Assembly (NCBI RefSeq): GCF_013149295.1 | Contig: NZ_JABGCB010000026.1 | Span: 1-42,900, forward strand | Direction of reading: 5' to 3' | DNA length: 42,900 nt | DNA from: Novosphingobium sp. SG751A | GTDB taxonomy: Bacteria > Pseudomonadota > Alphaproteobacteria > Sphingomonadales > Sphingomonadaceae | Part shown: in pieces, positions 25,154 to 33,661 of the stretch | Position numbering within the stretch: the stretch's first letter is position 1 | Layout of the letters: each line of letters begins with the position of its first letter | Translations under genes and position numbers: made by a program | The notes under the pieces: model-generated | What the model saw: only the letters and a program-made list of their open reading frames with translations | Database searches by the model: none | What the model was told of the DNA's origin: nothing

Positions 25154-26092
25154 ATGGCCAGCAAGCCCGACATAACCAGCCCCCCACCCGTTTCGACAAC
25201 GGGCGAAGCGGTAATCCTGCCTTATCCCGAAACGGCCATTGCCCGCAGGTTTTTCCCACCCATGCCCAAGCCCACCCATCCTGCCGCGGTCGCTGCGCAA
25301 AAATTTGCTTCGGCGGTGCTGCCCACGGCCTTCATGCTGGCGTTCCTGCTGGCTTTCTGGACGCTGGCCTGCGGCCCGGATTCCGCGCTGCCCAGCCCGT
25401 CCAAGGTCTGGGAGGAATCGCATGAAGTGATCATGCATCCGCTCAAGGGCGTCGAATTCCACGGCATCATGCCCGAAATTCAGGATGGCGGCGATGTGGG
25501 CATCGGCGCCCATATTATGAAATCTCTGGGCCGCGTGCTGAAAGGCTATACGCTGGCGGCGATTGTCGGGGTTGCTCTTGGCATGCTGGTGGGCACCAAC
25601 AAATATGCCTTCCGCGCGCTCGATCCGCTGTTTCAGGTGCTGCGCACCGTGCCGCCGCTGGCATGGCTGCCCATCAGTCTTGCGATTTTCCAGCAGGCCC
25701 AACCTTCCGCGATCTTCCTGATCTTCATCACGGCGATCTGGCCGATCATCATGAACACCGCTGTGGGCGTTCAGAACATCCCCCAGCAATATCGCAATGT
25801 GGCCAAGGTGCTGGCGCTCAACCCGATGGAATATTTCGTGCGCATCGTCCTGCCCGCCTGCGTGCCGCATATGTTCACCGGGCTGCGCATCGGCGTGGGC
25901 ATGAGCTGGCTGGCCATTGTGGCGGCCGAGATGGTTCAGGGCGGCACCGGCATCGGCTTCTTCATCTGGGACAGCTATAACAGCTCGCTCCTTTCGGACA
26001 CGATCGTCGCGCTGGTCTGGATCGGCATGGTCGGTTTCGCGCTTGATCGCATCGTTGGCGCCATTGGCCGCCTGATCGCCCGCAACGGATAA
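25154..26092 (+). CDS. ABC transporter permease, NrtB-like
   Basis: A 312-residue inner-membrane permease with six predicted helices after a cytosolic N-terminus. It carries the BPD inner-membrane motif region (EYFVRIVLPACVPHMFTGLRIGVGMSWLAIVAAEM) for docking to the ATPase, and LRTVPPLAWLPISLAIF typical of NrtB/SsuC/TauC types. GGGAGA lies six bases before the ATG. It starts 12 bases after the binding-protein gene and is followed 11 bases later by the ATPase. Confidence 0.9.
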   Translation: MASKPDITSPPPVSTTGEAVILPYPETAIARRFFPPMPKPTHPAAVAAQKFASAVLPTAFMLAFLLAFWTLACGPDSALPSPSKVWEESHEVIMHPLKGVEFHGIMPEIQDGGDVGIGAHIMKSLGRVLKGYTLAAIVGVALGMLVGTNKYAFRALDPLFQVLRTVPPLAWLPISLAIFQQAQPSAIFLIFITAIWPIIMNTAVGVQNIPQQYRNVAKVLALNPMEYFVRIVLPACVPHMFTGLRIGVGMSWLAIVAAEMVQGGTGIGFFIWDSYNSSLLSDTIVALVWIGMVGFALDRIVGAIGRLIARNG

Positions 26093-26103
26093 GGATCACT
26101 ATC

Positions 26104-26904
26104 ATGAAGCAACGTTCTTATCTCGCTCTCGAAGGCGTGACCGTCGAATTCCCCACCAAGAACGGCCTGTTCTGCGCGCTCGACCGCATCGACCTGAACA
26201 TCGAAAAGGGCCAGTTCGTCGCGCTGATCGGTCATTCGGGTTGCGGCAAATCCACTCTGCTCAATGCCGTGGCCGGGCTGAACAGGCCGACGCGGGGGGT
26301 GATCTTCCTTGATGGCGATGTCATCGACCGCCCCGGCCCGGATCGCGCGGTGGTGTTTCAGGACCACTCGCTGCTGCCTTGGCTGACGGTGGAGGAGAAT
26401 GTCGCCTTGGCCGTGTCCAAGACCGCCAACGGCAAAAGCAAGGCCGAGCAGAAGGATTGGGTCCAGCATAATCTGGAACTGGTGCAGATGGGCCATGCGG
26501 CCAAAAAGCGCCCCGGCGAGATCAGCGGCGGCATGAAGCAGCGCGTCGGCATTGCCCGCGCCATTGCCATGCAACCGCGCGTGTTGCTGATGGACGAGCC
26601 GTTTGGCGCGCTCGACGCGCTGACCCGTGCCGCCTTGCAGGATGTGGTGATGGAACTTCAGGCGCGGCTCAACAACACCGTGCTGATGATCACCCATGAT
26701 GTGGACGAGGCGGTGCTCTTGTCCGACCGCGTGGTGATGATGACCAACGGCCCGGCCGCCCGCATCGGCCAGGATCTTGCCGTTGACCTGCCCCGCCCGC
26801 GTGATCGCCTATCGGTCATCGACCTGCCCAATTACGCCCATGCGCGCAGCGAAATCATCCATTTCCTGCACGAACGCTATCGCAACCCCGCGCAGGCGGC
26901 ATGA
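26104..26904 (+). CDS. ABC transporter ATPase, NrtD/NrtC-like
   Basis: A 266-residue cytosolic ATPase. Walker A is GHSGCGKST, the Q-loop is VVFQDHSLLPW, the signature is EISGGMKQR, Walker B is VLLMDEPFGALD, and the switch His is in LMITHDVDEA. LPWLTVEENVALAV is typical of the nitrate/sulfonate importer group. It lacks the extra binding-protein-like domain of NrtC. It is the last gene of the operon and converges on the ethanolamine permease over a long hairpin. Confidence 0.92.
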   Translation: MKQRSYLALEGVTVEFPTKNGLFCALDRIDLNIEKGQFVALIGHSGCGKSTLLNAVAGLNRPTRGVIFLDGDVIDRPGPDRAVVFQDHSLLPWLTVEENVALAVSKTANGKSKAEQKDWVQHNLELVQMGHAAKKRPGEISGGMKQRVGIARAIAMQPRVLLMDEPFGALDALTRAALQDVVMELQARLNNTVLMITHDVDEAVLLSDRVVMMTNGPAARIGQDLAVDLPRPRDRLSVIDLPNYAHARSEIIHFLHERYRNPAQAA

Positions 26905-26916
26905 AACCGCCTCCTC

Positions 26917-26951
26917 GCAGCCTGATGGCGTCTTGCGCGCCATCAGGCTGC
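26917..26951. terminator. Bidirectional hairpin between convergent genes
   Basis: A perfect 14-base-pair stem: GCAGCCTGATGGCG at 26917-26930 and its complement at 26938-26951, with a seven-base loop. It begins 12 bases after the ATPase stop and includes the last codons and stop of the permease on the other strand. There is no T-tract on either side, so it may act as a non-canonical terminator or mRNA-end stabiliser. Confidence 0.6.
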
Positions 26952-28319
26952 CTGCGAAGATCCCACGGAAATCCGGGCATGGCGGTGGCGGAACCAGACC
27001 GAGCCGGAAACCCCCACGCCCATGATTGCCACAAAGATCGCGAAGATGACCGGGTTGAAGATGATCATCGAGGTCGTCGCAATCAACGCCAATATCAAGG
27101 CGATGGCGGGCAGAAACGGGTATAAAGGCGCGCGATAGGGGCGCTCCATGGCGGGATGGCTACGGCGCAGGCGAAACAGGCTGGCCAGGCTCATGATATA
27201 GATCGTCAGCGCCCCGAATGCTGCCACAGTCACGATGCTGGCGGTGAGCGATGCCCCGGCGATAGTGATCAGATTGTCGCTGAAGATGGCGGCAATGCCC
27301 ACAAATCCGCCCGCCAGAACCGCAATATGCGGCGTGCGGAAACGCGGATGAAGCCGCGCGAAATAGCGGGGCAGATAGCCTGCCCGCCCCAAGGCGAAGA
27401 TTTGGCGCGAATAGCCCATGATGATGCCGTGAAACGAGGCGATGAGCCCGAACAGACCCAGCCACACCAGCATATGCAGCCACGAACTCGATTGCCCGAC
27501 AACCCGGATCATCGCCTGCGGCAAAGGATCATTCAGATTGGACAGGCTGCGCCAATCGCCCGATCCGCCAGCAAAGAGCATGACGCCAAAGGCCAGCAGC
27601 GTGAGCGTGACGATGCCGGTGATATAGGCAATCGGAATGGTCCGATGCGGATCGCGCGCTTCTTCCGCCGCCATGGCCACGCCTTCGATCGCCAGAAAAA
27701 ACCAGATAGCAAACGGCGCCGCGGCCACAATGCCAAACAGCGAAGTGATGGCAAAGCTGCCATGCCCGCCCCATCCTGCGGCGGCAAAATTGCGCCATTC
27801 GAAGGCCGGCGCGACCACGCCCATGAACACCAGCAATTCCCCCACGGCCAGCAAGGTAATGATCAGCTCAAAGGTTGCCGCGATCCGCACGCCGACAATA
27901 TTGAGCGCCATGAAGAGAATATAGGCCCCCAGCGCGGCCAGTTTGGGGGGAAGCGCGGGGAATTGTACATTGAGATAGGCGCCGATCGCCAGCGCAATGG
28001 CGGGCGGCGCAAAGACGAATTCGATCAGCGTGGCCATGCCTGCAACCGTCCCGGCCAAGGGACCGAACGCCTCACGGCTATAGGCAAAGGGACCGCCCGA
28101 ATGCGGAATGGCCGTGGTCAGTTCGGTGAAGCTGAAAATGAAGGCCGCATACATGGCCGCGATGAAGATCGTCGTAACCAGAAACCCAAGCGTTCCAGCT
28201 GTTGCCCAGCCATAGCTCCAGCCGAAATATTCACCCGAGATCACCAGTCCAACGGCAATGCCCCACAATTGAAAGCCGCCCAAACTCTTCGCAAGCGTCA
28301 CATCCCCTTGTTGATTCAT
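26943..28319 (-). CDS. eat: Ethanolamine permease (APC superfamily)
   Basis: A 458-residue inner-membrane transporter with about 12 helices. The N-terminal GIAVGLVISGEYFGWSYGWATAG and the ELTTAIPHSGGPFAYSREAFGP loop match the Eat-type ethanolamine:H+ symporters. SFHGIIMGYSRQIFALGRAGYLPRYFARLHP is a further family stretch. It is found 5.3 kb from eutBC, which supports ethanolamine uptake for the ammonia-lyase. It is the only gene on its strand here, and its stop lies in the hairpin shared with the ABC operon. Confidence 0.85.
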   Translation of the reverse strand: MNQQGDVTLAKSLGGFQLWGIAVGLVISGEYFGWSYGWATAGTLGFLVTTIFIAAMYAAFIFSFTELTTAIPHSGGPFAYSREAFGPLAGTVAGMATLIEFVFAPPAIALAIGAYLNVQFPALPPKLAALGAYILFMALNIVGVRIAATFELIITLLAVGELLVFMGVVAPAFEWRNFAAAGWGGHGSFAITSLFGIVAAAPFAIWFFLAIEGVAMAAEEARDPHRTIPIAYITGIVTLTLLAFGVMLFAGGSGDWRSLSNLNDPLPQAMIRVVGQSSSWLHMLVWLGLFGLIASFHGIIMGYSRQIFALGRAGYLPRYFARLHPRFRTPHIAVLAGGFVGIAAIFSDNLITIAGASLTASIVTVAAFGALTIYIMSLASLFRLRRSHPAMERPYRAPLYPFLPAIALILALIATTSMIIFNPVIFAIFVAIMGVGVSGSVWFRHRHARISVGSSQAA

Positions 28320-28533
28320 GATCAGACCCCATGCTCAGCGGAATTGACGACCGCCTCCGTGCAAGGTTGCATCACGCACGTATTGAATGAGGTCCGCAAT
28401 GGGCAGAATCCCCCCATTGCCCATTCCAGAGGCAATCTGACGGCGCGAGGGCGCGCCTGACCATGGTCCATGCAAAGGCCGCAAGCCTTTCCGATAAAGG
28501 CGGGGGCGAAAAGCCATCGCACCCGCAATGGAT
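28320..28533. promoter_or_regulatory. Upstream region of the ethanolamine permease
   Basis: A 214-base gap. It holds AATGGGC at 28398-28404 and GCCCATT at 28419-28425, a perfect seven-base inverted repeat with a 14-base spacer, about 80 bases before the permease start. A possible operator; no promoter was identified with confidence. Confidence 0.35.
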
Positions 28534-29454
28534 TCAAAAGCGATAGGTGCAATGTACGCCCAGAGTGCGGGGCGCCTGAAACTGCCATGTCTGGGCGGTG
28601 ATCAGGCTGGTGCGGTTGATGCGCGCATAAACCAGAGCATCAGTGAAATTCTTGGCAAAGGCCTGAACCCGCCATGGCCCCTGTTCATAACCGATGGTGA
28701 AATTGCCGACCGCAACCGCGGGTGCGCGCGTGTCGGCCCGGTTGACGAAATCGAAATAGACCTGCGACGAATAGCGCCCATCGAGCCGCAGCGTCACCTT
28801 GCCATGGCCCAAAGGAATGTCCTGATCGATACCCCCGGCAAGAACCACATCGGGCGCATTGGGCAGGCGGTTGTTGCTGATGTCGATACGGGTGGAGGAG
28901 GTCAGCGCCGCGCGGGCGAAGATTTCGGCGCCATAAGTGTTGGTCTTGCCCGCATTGATCGTTCCGGCCCCCAGACTGCGCGGCAATGTGGCCTGAAATC
29001 CGTCGAGCACCTGATAGAACACATCGGCATTGAAGGTCAGCCGCCCATCGAAGAACCGGTTTTTCGATCCGAATTCAAACGACTGTACCGTTTCCGGGCC
29101 AAACTGGTTGTTCGGATTGGTGGGATCGGTGCTGAAGCCGCCCGGCTTATAGCCGGTATCGAATTTGGCATAGAGCATGTTCTGCGGCGTGACGTCCCAG
29201 TCCAGCCCCAGACGATAGGTGAACTTGGAGGCCGTTTGCCGACCATTGGCGGGCGTATTCTGCACCGGCGGCGTACCGGCACAGCCCAATGCGCCATAGA
29301 GAAACGAGGGTATCACGGCGATATCGCAGCGCAGATCGTTCGATCCGGTGCGAGTCACCGAATCCCACGAATAGCGTCCCCCGACGGTGGCCTTAATCTT
29401 GGGCGTGACGGCATAGGAAGCCTGTCCGAACACAGCCTTGGACAGGGAAACCAC
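28534..29454 (-). pseudogene. TonB-dependent receptor, C-terminal barrel fragment
   Basis: About 306 residues of an outer-membrane beta-barrel ending in the expected aromatic TYRF. Barrel strands such as FGQASYAVTPKIKATVGGRYSWD, LGLDWDVTPQNMLYAKFDTGYKPGGF and TYGAEIFARAAL are typical of sphingomonad siderophore/sugar receptors. The signal peptide, TonB box, plug domain and first half of the barrel are missing. Upstream the frame soon hits a stop in AT-rich DNA near 29512. The fragment cannot form a receptor, and the missing part is not elsewhere in the window. Confidence 0.85.
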
Positions 29455-29772
29455 ATTATAGTGGAATTTGAAAGCCAGAAAATTAAAAATAATGCATATT
29501 ATTCAATATTTTATATTCGATCTTGGAAGTTTGTCTCATATTCATCAAATAAGACGCCCACGCATGACGACGACCATTCACGAACGATAGCCATTTCCTT
29601 GTACCCATAGCGACCTCAAATCCGCCGACGCAGCCCCTCCTCAACCTCGCATTGCTCCCGATAGGCGAGGAATGAATTCAGAGGCGCCGAAGTTGCCCCA
29701 GCCGCGGCCCAAGGACTCAAAAGCCAGCGGACCAGCGTCGAGCCGGTTCTGATATCGGCGGCAGGCCCCTAT
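29455..29772. other. AT-rich patch at the receptor breakpoint
   Basis: A 318-base stretch without a gene. Bases 29461-29560 are strikingly AT-rich compared with the flanking DNA (runs such as AAAATTAAAAATAATGC). This marks a foreign insertion or the scar that removed the front of the TonB receptor. No terminal repeats were recognised. Confidence 0.5.
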
Positions 29773-30321
29773 TTAACCGACCGCAGCGTCGATCCATGCG
29801 CGCGTTTGCGCAAGCACTTCGTCCGACAGTTGTGGGTCATCGACCGCCCGCGCCAGAATGACCGCCCCGACCATCGCTGCCCAGCTTCCGATTGCAGCGC
29901 TGCGCTTGTCGGCAACGGGCAAAGCCGGAAGCGCCTGTTCGATGCGCTCGATTTGCGTGCGCAACCCTTCTGTCATAGCGGCTTTCGCAGCAGGCGTCTG
30001 GTGGCGAATGGCAGCAGCGAGGCCGGCCGTCGGGCAACCGCCGCCCGGATTATCCCGGTGTCGGGGGGCCAGATAGGCCCGGACAAAGTCGCTGAACGCG
30101 CCGTCCTCGAAACTGTCCGCTGCGAGCGCGTGCCCAAGCGCCTGCGCAACCAGATCGTCCTTCGATCGGAAATGCCCGTAAAAGCCACCATGGGTTAGGC
30201 CTGCCGCCTTCATCACCTCTGCGACGCTGACCGCCTCAAAACCCTTTTCCTTAAACAAGGCGCTGGCGACATCCAGAATCCGGCGTCGGTTTTCCGCCAT
30301 CTGCTCTCGGCTGACCTTCAT
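29773..30321 (-). CDS. TetR-family transcriptional regulator
   Basis: A 182-residue repressor. The N-terminal helix-turn-helix is RRRILDVASALFKEKGFEAVSVAEVMKAAGLTHGGFYGHFRSKDDL. The effector domain has a GGGCPTAGLAAAI segment, seen in a TetR subgroup often next to SDR/OYE genes; its Cys could be redox- or electrophile-sensitive, as in NemR, but that is inference. ATG 30321 is preferred over TTG 30327; GGAGA lies about nine bases upstream. It diverges from the SDR-remnant/OYE operon over 110 bases containing a long inverted repeat. Confidence 0.9.
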   Translation of the reverse strand: MKVSREQMAENRRRILDVASALFKEKGFEAVSVAEVMKAAGLTHGGFYGHFRSKDDLVAQALGHALAADSFEDGAFSDFVRAYLAPRHRDNPGGGCPTAGLAAAIRHQTPAAKAAMTEGLRTQIERIEQALPALPVADKRSAAIGSWAAMVGAVILARAVDDPQLSDEVLAQTRAWIDAAVG

Positions 30322-30345
30322 GTTCAAATTTCTCCGCGCGCACCG

Positions 30346-30396
30346 TTGACATTTAGATGATCATCATCATATTTAAGCAATCATGACGATGATCAT
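30346..30396. promoter_or_regulatory. Candidate TetR operator and promoter of the OYE operon
   Basis: ATGATCATC at 30357-30365 and GATGATCAT at 30388-30396 form a perfect nine-base inverted repeat with a 22-base spacer in the TetR/OYE divergent gap. TTGACA at 30346-30351 followed after 18 bases by TATTTA is a candidate plus-strand promoter overlapping the left arm, so bound TetR would block it. Confidence 0.5.
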
Positions 30397-30430
30397 GAAT
30401 ATAAGACCCCCCGACAGAAAGAGCAATCCG

Positions 30431-30649
30431 ATGACGCAAATTCCTGCAGCTCTTATCACTGGCGCCTCCACCGGCATTGGCGCCACCTATGCCGAACGGT
30501 TTGCCCGCCGCGGGCATGACCTCGTGCTGGTGGCGCGCGACGCGGCGCGGATGGAGGCCCTTGCCTCACGCCTGCGCCAGGAAACCGGGGTCATGATCGG
30601 CAACATCGTCAACGCCCTGCCCGCCAAGCGCTATCGCACGCACGCCTGA
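30431..30649 (+). pseudogene. SDR gene collapsed by in-frame internal deletion
   Basis: A 72-residue frame. It begins as a classical short-chain dehydrogenase, MTQIPAALITGASTGIG, with AERFARRGHDLVLVARDAARMEAL. After QETGV it jumps to NIVNALPAKRYRTHA, which resembles the extreme C-terminus of the SDR at 38312 (GFSNAEPAERYRR). The NNAG and YxxxK catalytic parts, about 170 residues, are missing while the reading frame is kept. It is the first gene after the TetR promoter, so its translation may now serve only as a leader for the OYE gene. Confidence 0.65.
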
Positions 30650-30704
30650 GCACCACGTCATTCCCAAGCCTTTGTCGCAAAAACGACCACATCACAGGTG
30701 CTTC

Positions 30705-31799
30705 ATGACCAGCAATATGCTTTTCGAACCCTACACTCTCGGCGCCATCCAGCTTTCGAACCGGATCGTGATGGCGCCGCTCACCCGCAACCGTGCCGGT
30801 CCTGGTCTGGTGCCCGGTGACCTGACCGCCGAATATTACGCCCAGCGCGCTTCGGCCGGACTGGTCATCGCCGAGGCAACCCAGGTATCGCAGCAAGCGC
30901 AAGGCTATCAGGACACGCCCGGCATCTACACCCGCGATCAGATCGAAGGCTGGCGCAAGGTGACCGCTGCGGTGCACGCAAAGGGTGGCCGCATGGTCCT
31001 CCAGCTCTGGCATGTCGGCCGGGTCAGCCATGTCGACCTCCAGCCCGATGGCGGCCAGCCCGTCGCACCTTCAGCCATCCGTGCCGATACCAAAACCTTC
31101 GTAAACAATGCCTTTGTCGATGTTTCCCAGCCACGCGCGCTGGAGATCGATGAACTGGCTGGCATCGTCGACGACTTCCGTCAGGCCGCTTCCAACGCGA
31201 TCGCGGCGGGTTTCGACGGGGTCGAGGTTCACGGCGCCAATGGCTATCTGCTCGAACAGTTCGCCAAGGACGGCGCCAATATCCGCACCGATGCCTATGG
31301 TGGCTCGGTGGAAAACCGCGCACGGCTGATGCTGGAAGTCACGGCTGCGGTGGCACAGGAAATCGGGCCTGATCGCACTGGCATCCGGATTTCACCGGTG
31401 TCGCCCGCCAATGGCATCGCCTGCAGCGATCCCCAAGCGCAGTATGATTATATCGTCGATCAGCTTGAAGCGCTCGGCATCGCCTATATCCATGTCGTCG
31501 AAGGCGCAACGGGTGGGCCGCGCGACATCGCTCCCTTTGATTACGGGTCGCTGCGCCGCCGCTTCTCCAAGACTTACATTGCCAACAATGGCTATGATCT
31601 GGGCCTTGCGACCGCACACCTGTCTGAGGGCAAGGCCGACCTGATCGCTTTTGGACGTCCGTTCATCGCCAACCCGGATTTCGTGGAACGGCTGCGCAGC
31701 AGCGCGCCGCTAGCCGAGATCGATCCCACGACGCTCTATGGCGGTGGCGCCGCAGGTTACACGGATTATCCCCGCCTCACCCAAGCGCCCGGCACCTGA
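30705..31799 (+). CDS. Old yellow enzyme family NADH:flavin oxidoreductase (NemA-like)
   Basis: A 364-residue FMN enzyme that reduces alpha,beta-unsaturated carbonyls, nitro compounds or maleimides with NAD(P)H. The N-terminus LFEPYTLGAIQLSNRIVMAPLTRNRA is the FMN-binding hallmark. The substrate-binding His176/Asn179 pair and Tyr181 are in VEVHGANGYLLEQF, the phosphate-binding segment follows at NNGYDLGLA, and FGRPFIANPDF completes it. The length is normal. ATG 30705 has AGGTG just upstream. It is probably under TetR control and co-transcribed from the promoter before the SDR remnant; a strong hairpin follows its stop. Confidence 0.93.
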   Translation: MTSNMLFEPYTLGAIQLSNRIVMAPLTRNRAGPGLVPGDLTAEYYAQRASAGLVIAEATQVSQQAQGYQDTPGIYTRDQIEGWRKVTAAVHAKGGRMVLQLWHVGRVSHVDLQPDGGQPVAPSAIRADTKTFVNNAFVDVSQPRALEIDELAGIVDDFRQAASNAIAAGFDGVEVHGANGYLLEQFAKDGANIRTDAYGGSVENRARLMLEVTAAVAQEIGPDRTGIRISPVSPANGIACSDPQAQYDYIVDQLEALGIAYIHVVEGATGGPRDIAPFDYGSLRRRFSKTYIANNGYDLGLATAHLSEGKADLIAFGRPFIANPDFVERLRSSAPLAEIDPTTLYGGGAAGYTDYPRLTQAPGT

Positions 31800-31805
31800 G
31801 CCAGC

Positions 31806-31831
31806 GGGGGCCGTGCTGCGGCACGGTCCCC
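31806..31831 (+). terminator. Hairpin after the OYE gene
   Basis: An 11-base-pair stem (31806-31816 with 31821-31831, one G-U pair) and tetraloop TGCG lie six bases after the OYE stop. It has no T-run. It may attenuate read-through into the following SDR gene. Confidence 0.5.
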
Positions 31832-31895
31832 GATCCGCCCCCCCACCGTCAACCACCGTGCGGCCGATGCCGCACGCCAGATCGAGAACATGCCC

Positions 31896-32720
31896 ATGGC
31901 GACCTCCGCATCCAAAGCATCGAAAACAGCATTCGTGACCGGCGCCTCCAGCGGCATCGGCAAAGCGGCGGCATTGGCGCTCAGCCATGCAGGCTACCGG
32001 GTGATCGGCACCAGTCGCAAGGCGGCGCCGGGCGAGATTCGTAATGGCATTCGAATGATCGCGTGCGACGTGACATCGGACGCTTCGGTTGCCGCCGCCG
32101 TCGAGTTGGCACAGACCGAACTGGGCCGCATCGACCTTCTGGTCAACAACGCAGGTTATGCAATTTCCGGCGCGGCAGAGGAGAGTTCGATCGAGCAGGT
32201 GCGCGCCTTGTTCGACACCAATTATCTGGGCGTTGTCCGAGTGACAAACGCGGTCCTTCCGATCATGCGCCGCCAAGGCAGTGGGCGGATTCTGAATATC
32301 GGCTCGGTCGTGGGGCTGATTCCCGGCCCCTTCGGCGCTCATTACACGGCCAGCAAGCACGCGATCGAAGGCTACTCGGAATCGCTCGACCATGAAGTGC
32401 GACCTTTCGGCGTTCGCGTCGCCGTGATCGAACCATGGGCAACGAAGACGTCCATCGAAGACAATTCGCCGCGCGGCGACCGGCCCGTCGCGGACTACGC
32501 CGAGACCTTTGCCCGCTATCAGGCCGCGTTCAACGCGGCCATGGCGAGCGGCGACACAGCGGAGGCAGTAGCGGGAACCATTGTCGCCGCGGCACAGGCG
32601 CGCAAGCCGCAATTGCGCTATCCTTCGGGCAAGGAGGCAAGACAGACAGCCTTTGCCCGGCGCTTTTTGCCGCGCGCACTTTTCGATCGCACCCTGCGCA
32701 AGCAGTTCAATATCGCCTGA
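31896..32720 (+). CDS. Short-chain dehydrogenase/reductase (oxidoreductase)
   Basis: A 274-residue classical SDR. The cofactor loop is VTGASSGIG, Asp is in ACDVTSD, NNAG is in LLVNNAGYAISG, Ser is in LNIGSVVG and the catalytic pair is YTASKH (Tyr, Lys). Arg in TSRK after strand 2 suggests NADP(H) preference. ATG 31896 and ATG 31890 are both possible; neither has a strong ribosome-binding site. It is close to the SDR at 37057 in sequence pattern (SIEQVRALFDTNYLGVVRVTNAVLPIMRRQ versus a very similar stretch there), suggesting duplication. Confidence 0.9.
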   Translation: MATSASKASKTAFVTGASSGIGKAAALALSHAGYRVIGTSRKAAPGEIRNGIRMIACDVTSDASVAAAVELAQTELGRIDLLVNNAGYAISGAAEESSIEQVRALFDTNYLGVVRVTNAVLPIMRRQGSGRILNIGSVVGLIPGPFGAHYTASKHAIEGYSESLDHEVRPFGVRVAVIEPWATKTSIEDNSPRGDRPVADYAETFARYQAAFNAAMASGDTAEAVAGTIVAAAQARKPQLRYPSGKEARQTAFARRFLPRALFDRTLRKQFNIA

Positions 32721-32768
32721 GAGACCCGTTCTTTCCACCGGCCCGCGCGCGGGCAAAGCAGGCCCATC

Positions 32769-33632
32769 ATGACCAACGCACCCAACGCCAACATATCGTC
32801 AAGCTCCTATCGCGACGCGCCCACCCGCTTCGTGACGGTGGGCAAGATCCGGTTCGCCTACCGCGAACTAGGCCCGCGCGGGGAGACGCCGCTGGTGCTG
32901 CTCAATCACTGGGGGGCCGTGCTGGACAATTTCGACCCCCGGATTGTCGATGGACTTGCCGCCTCGCGCCACGTGATCGCGCTCGACTATCGCGGGATTG
33001 GTCTTTCAGGCGGGTCGGCCCCGGTGACGGTCGGTGAAATGGCGCGCGACGTTCAGGCCGTCATCGCCGCGCTTGGCTTTGCCAAGGTCGATCTGCTTGG
33101 CTTTTCGCTGGGGGGCTTCGTGGCCCAGGATGTCGTGCTGAACGCGCCCACTCTGGTACGCAAGCTGATCCTCACCGGCACCGGCCCTGCCGGTGGCGCG
33201 GGCATTGACCGTGTCGGCGCTATCTCCTGGCCGCTGATCATTAAGGGTGTGCTGAGCGCGCGCGATCCAAAGACCTATTTGTTCTTCACGGGCACCGCCC
33301 ATGGCCGCCGCGCGGCCAAGGACTTCCTCGCCCGATTGCAAGAACGCAAGGCAGATAGAGACAAAGGTCCGAGCCCGCGCGCTTTCTTGCGCCAACTTGC
33401 CGCGATCAAGGCCTGGGGACGGCAGGTCCCGCAAGATCTCTCGCGCATCACTATTCCGGTCCTCGTCGCCAACGGAGACAACGACATCATGGTGCCCACC
33501 GCGAACAGCCTCGACCTGGCCCAGCGCATTCCCAATGCCGAACTGGTGATCTACCCTGATGCCGGCCATGGCGGCATCTTCCAATACCATGGCAAGTTCG
33601 TCTCGAAAGCCTTGGCTTTTCTCGCCGATTGA
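32769..33632 (+). CDS. Alpha/beta hydrolase
   Basis: A 287-residue cytosolic hydrolase. The oxyanion region is LLNHWGAVLDNFDP, the nucleophile Ser113 is in LLGFSLGGFVAQ, the acid is in NGDNDIMVP, and the His is in DAGHGGIFQ. The family includes esterases, C-C hydrolases and non-haem haloperoxidase-like enzymes. It lies between the SDR and the MDR oxidoreductase, 48 and 29 bases apart, in the same direction, so the three are co-transcribed. The substrate is not known. Confidence 0.88.
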   Translation: MTNAPNANISSSSYRDAPTRFVTVGKIRFAYRELGPRGETPLVLLNHWGAVLDNFDPRIVDGLAASRHVIALDYRGIGLSGGSAPVTVGEMARDVQAVIAALGFAKVDLLGFSLGGFVAQDVVLNAPTLVRKLILTGTGPAGGAGIDRVGAISWPLIIKGVLSARDPKTYLFFTGTAHGRRAAKDFLARLQERKADRDKGPSPRAFLRQLAAIKAWGRQVPQDLSRITIPVLVANGDNDIMVPTANSLDLAQRIPNAELVIYPDAGHGGIFQYHGKFVSKALAFLAD

Positions 33633-33661
33633 CTGACACATTCAAACGCCGGAGACCGCAC

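Noticed and set aside
24407..25870. A 487-codon open frame on the minus strand opposite the ABC importer genes
   Set aside because: It is antisense to two well-supported genes and composed of low-information residues.
23858..26904. Calling the ABC operon a nitrate importer
   Set aside because: The protein families are right, but no nitrate or nitrite reductase or known regulator is nearby, and this family also carries bicarbonate, cyanate and others.
27156..28460. A 434-codon open frame on the plus strand opposite the ethanolamine permease
   Set aside because: Rich in Gln, Arg, His and Gly with no family; the permease on the other strand is certain.
28528..29610. A 360-codon plus-strand frame opposite the TonB receptor fragment
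   Set aside because: It has no family similarity, whereas the minus strand encodes clear barrel strands with the terminal aromatic residue.
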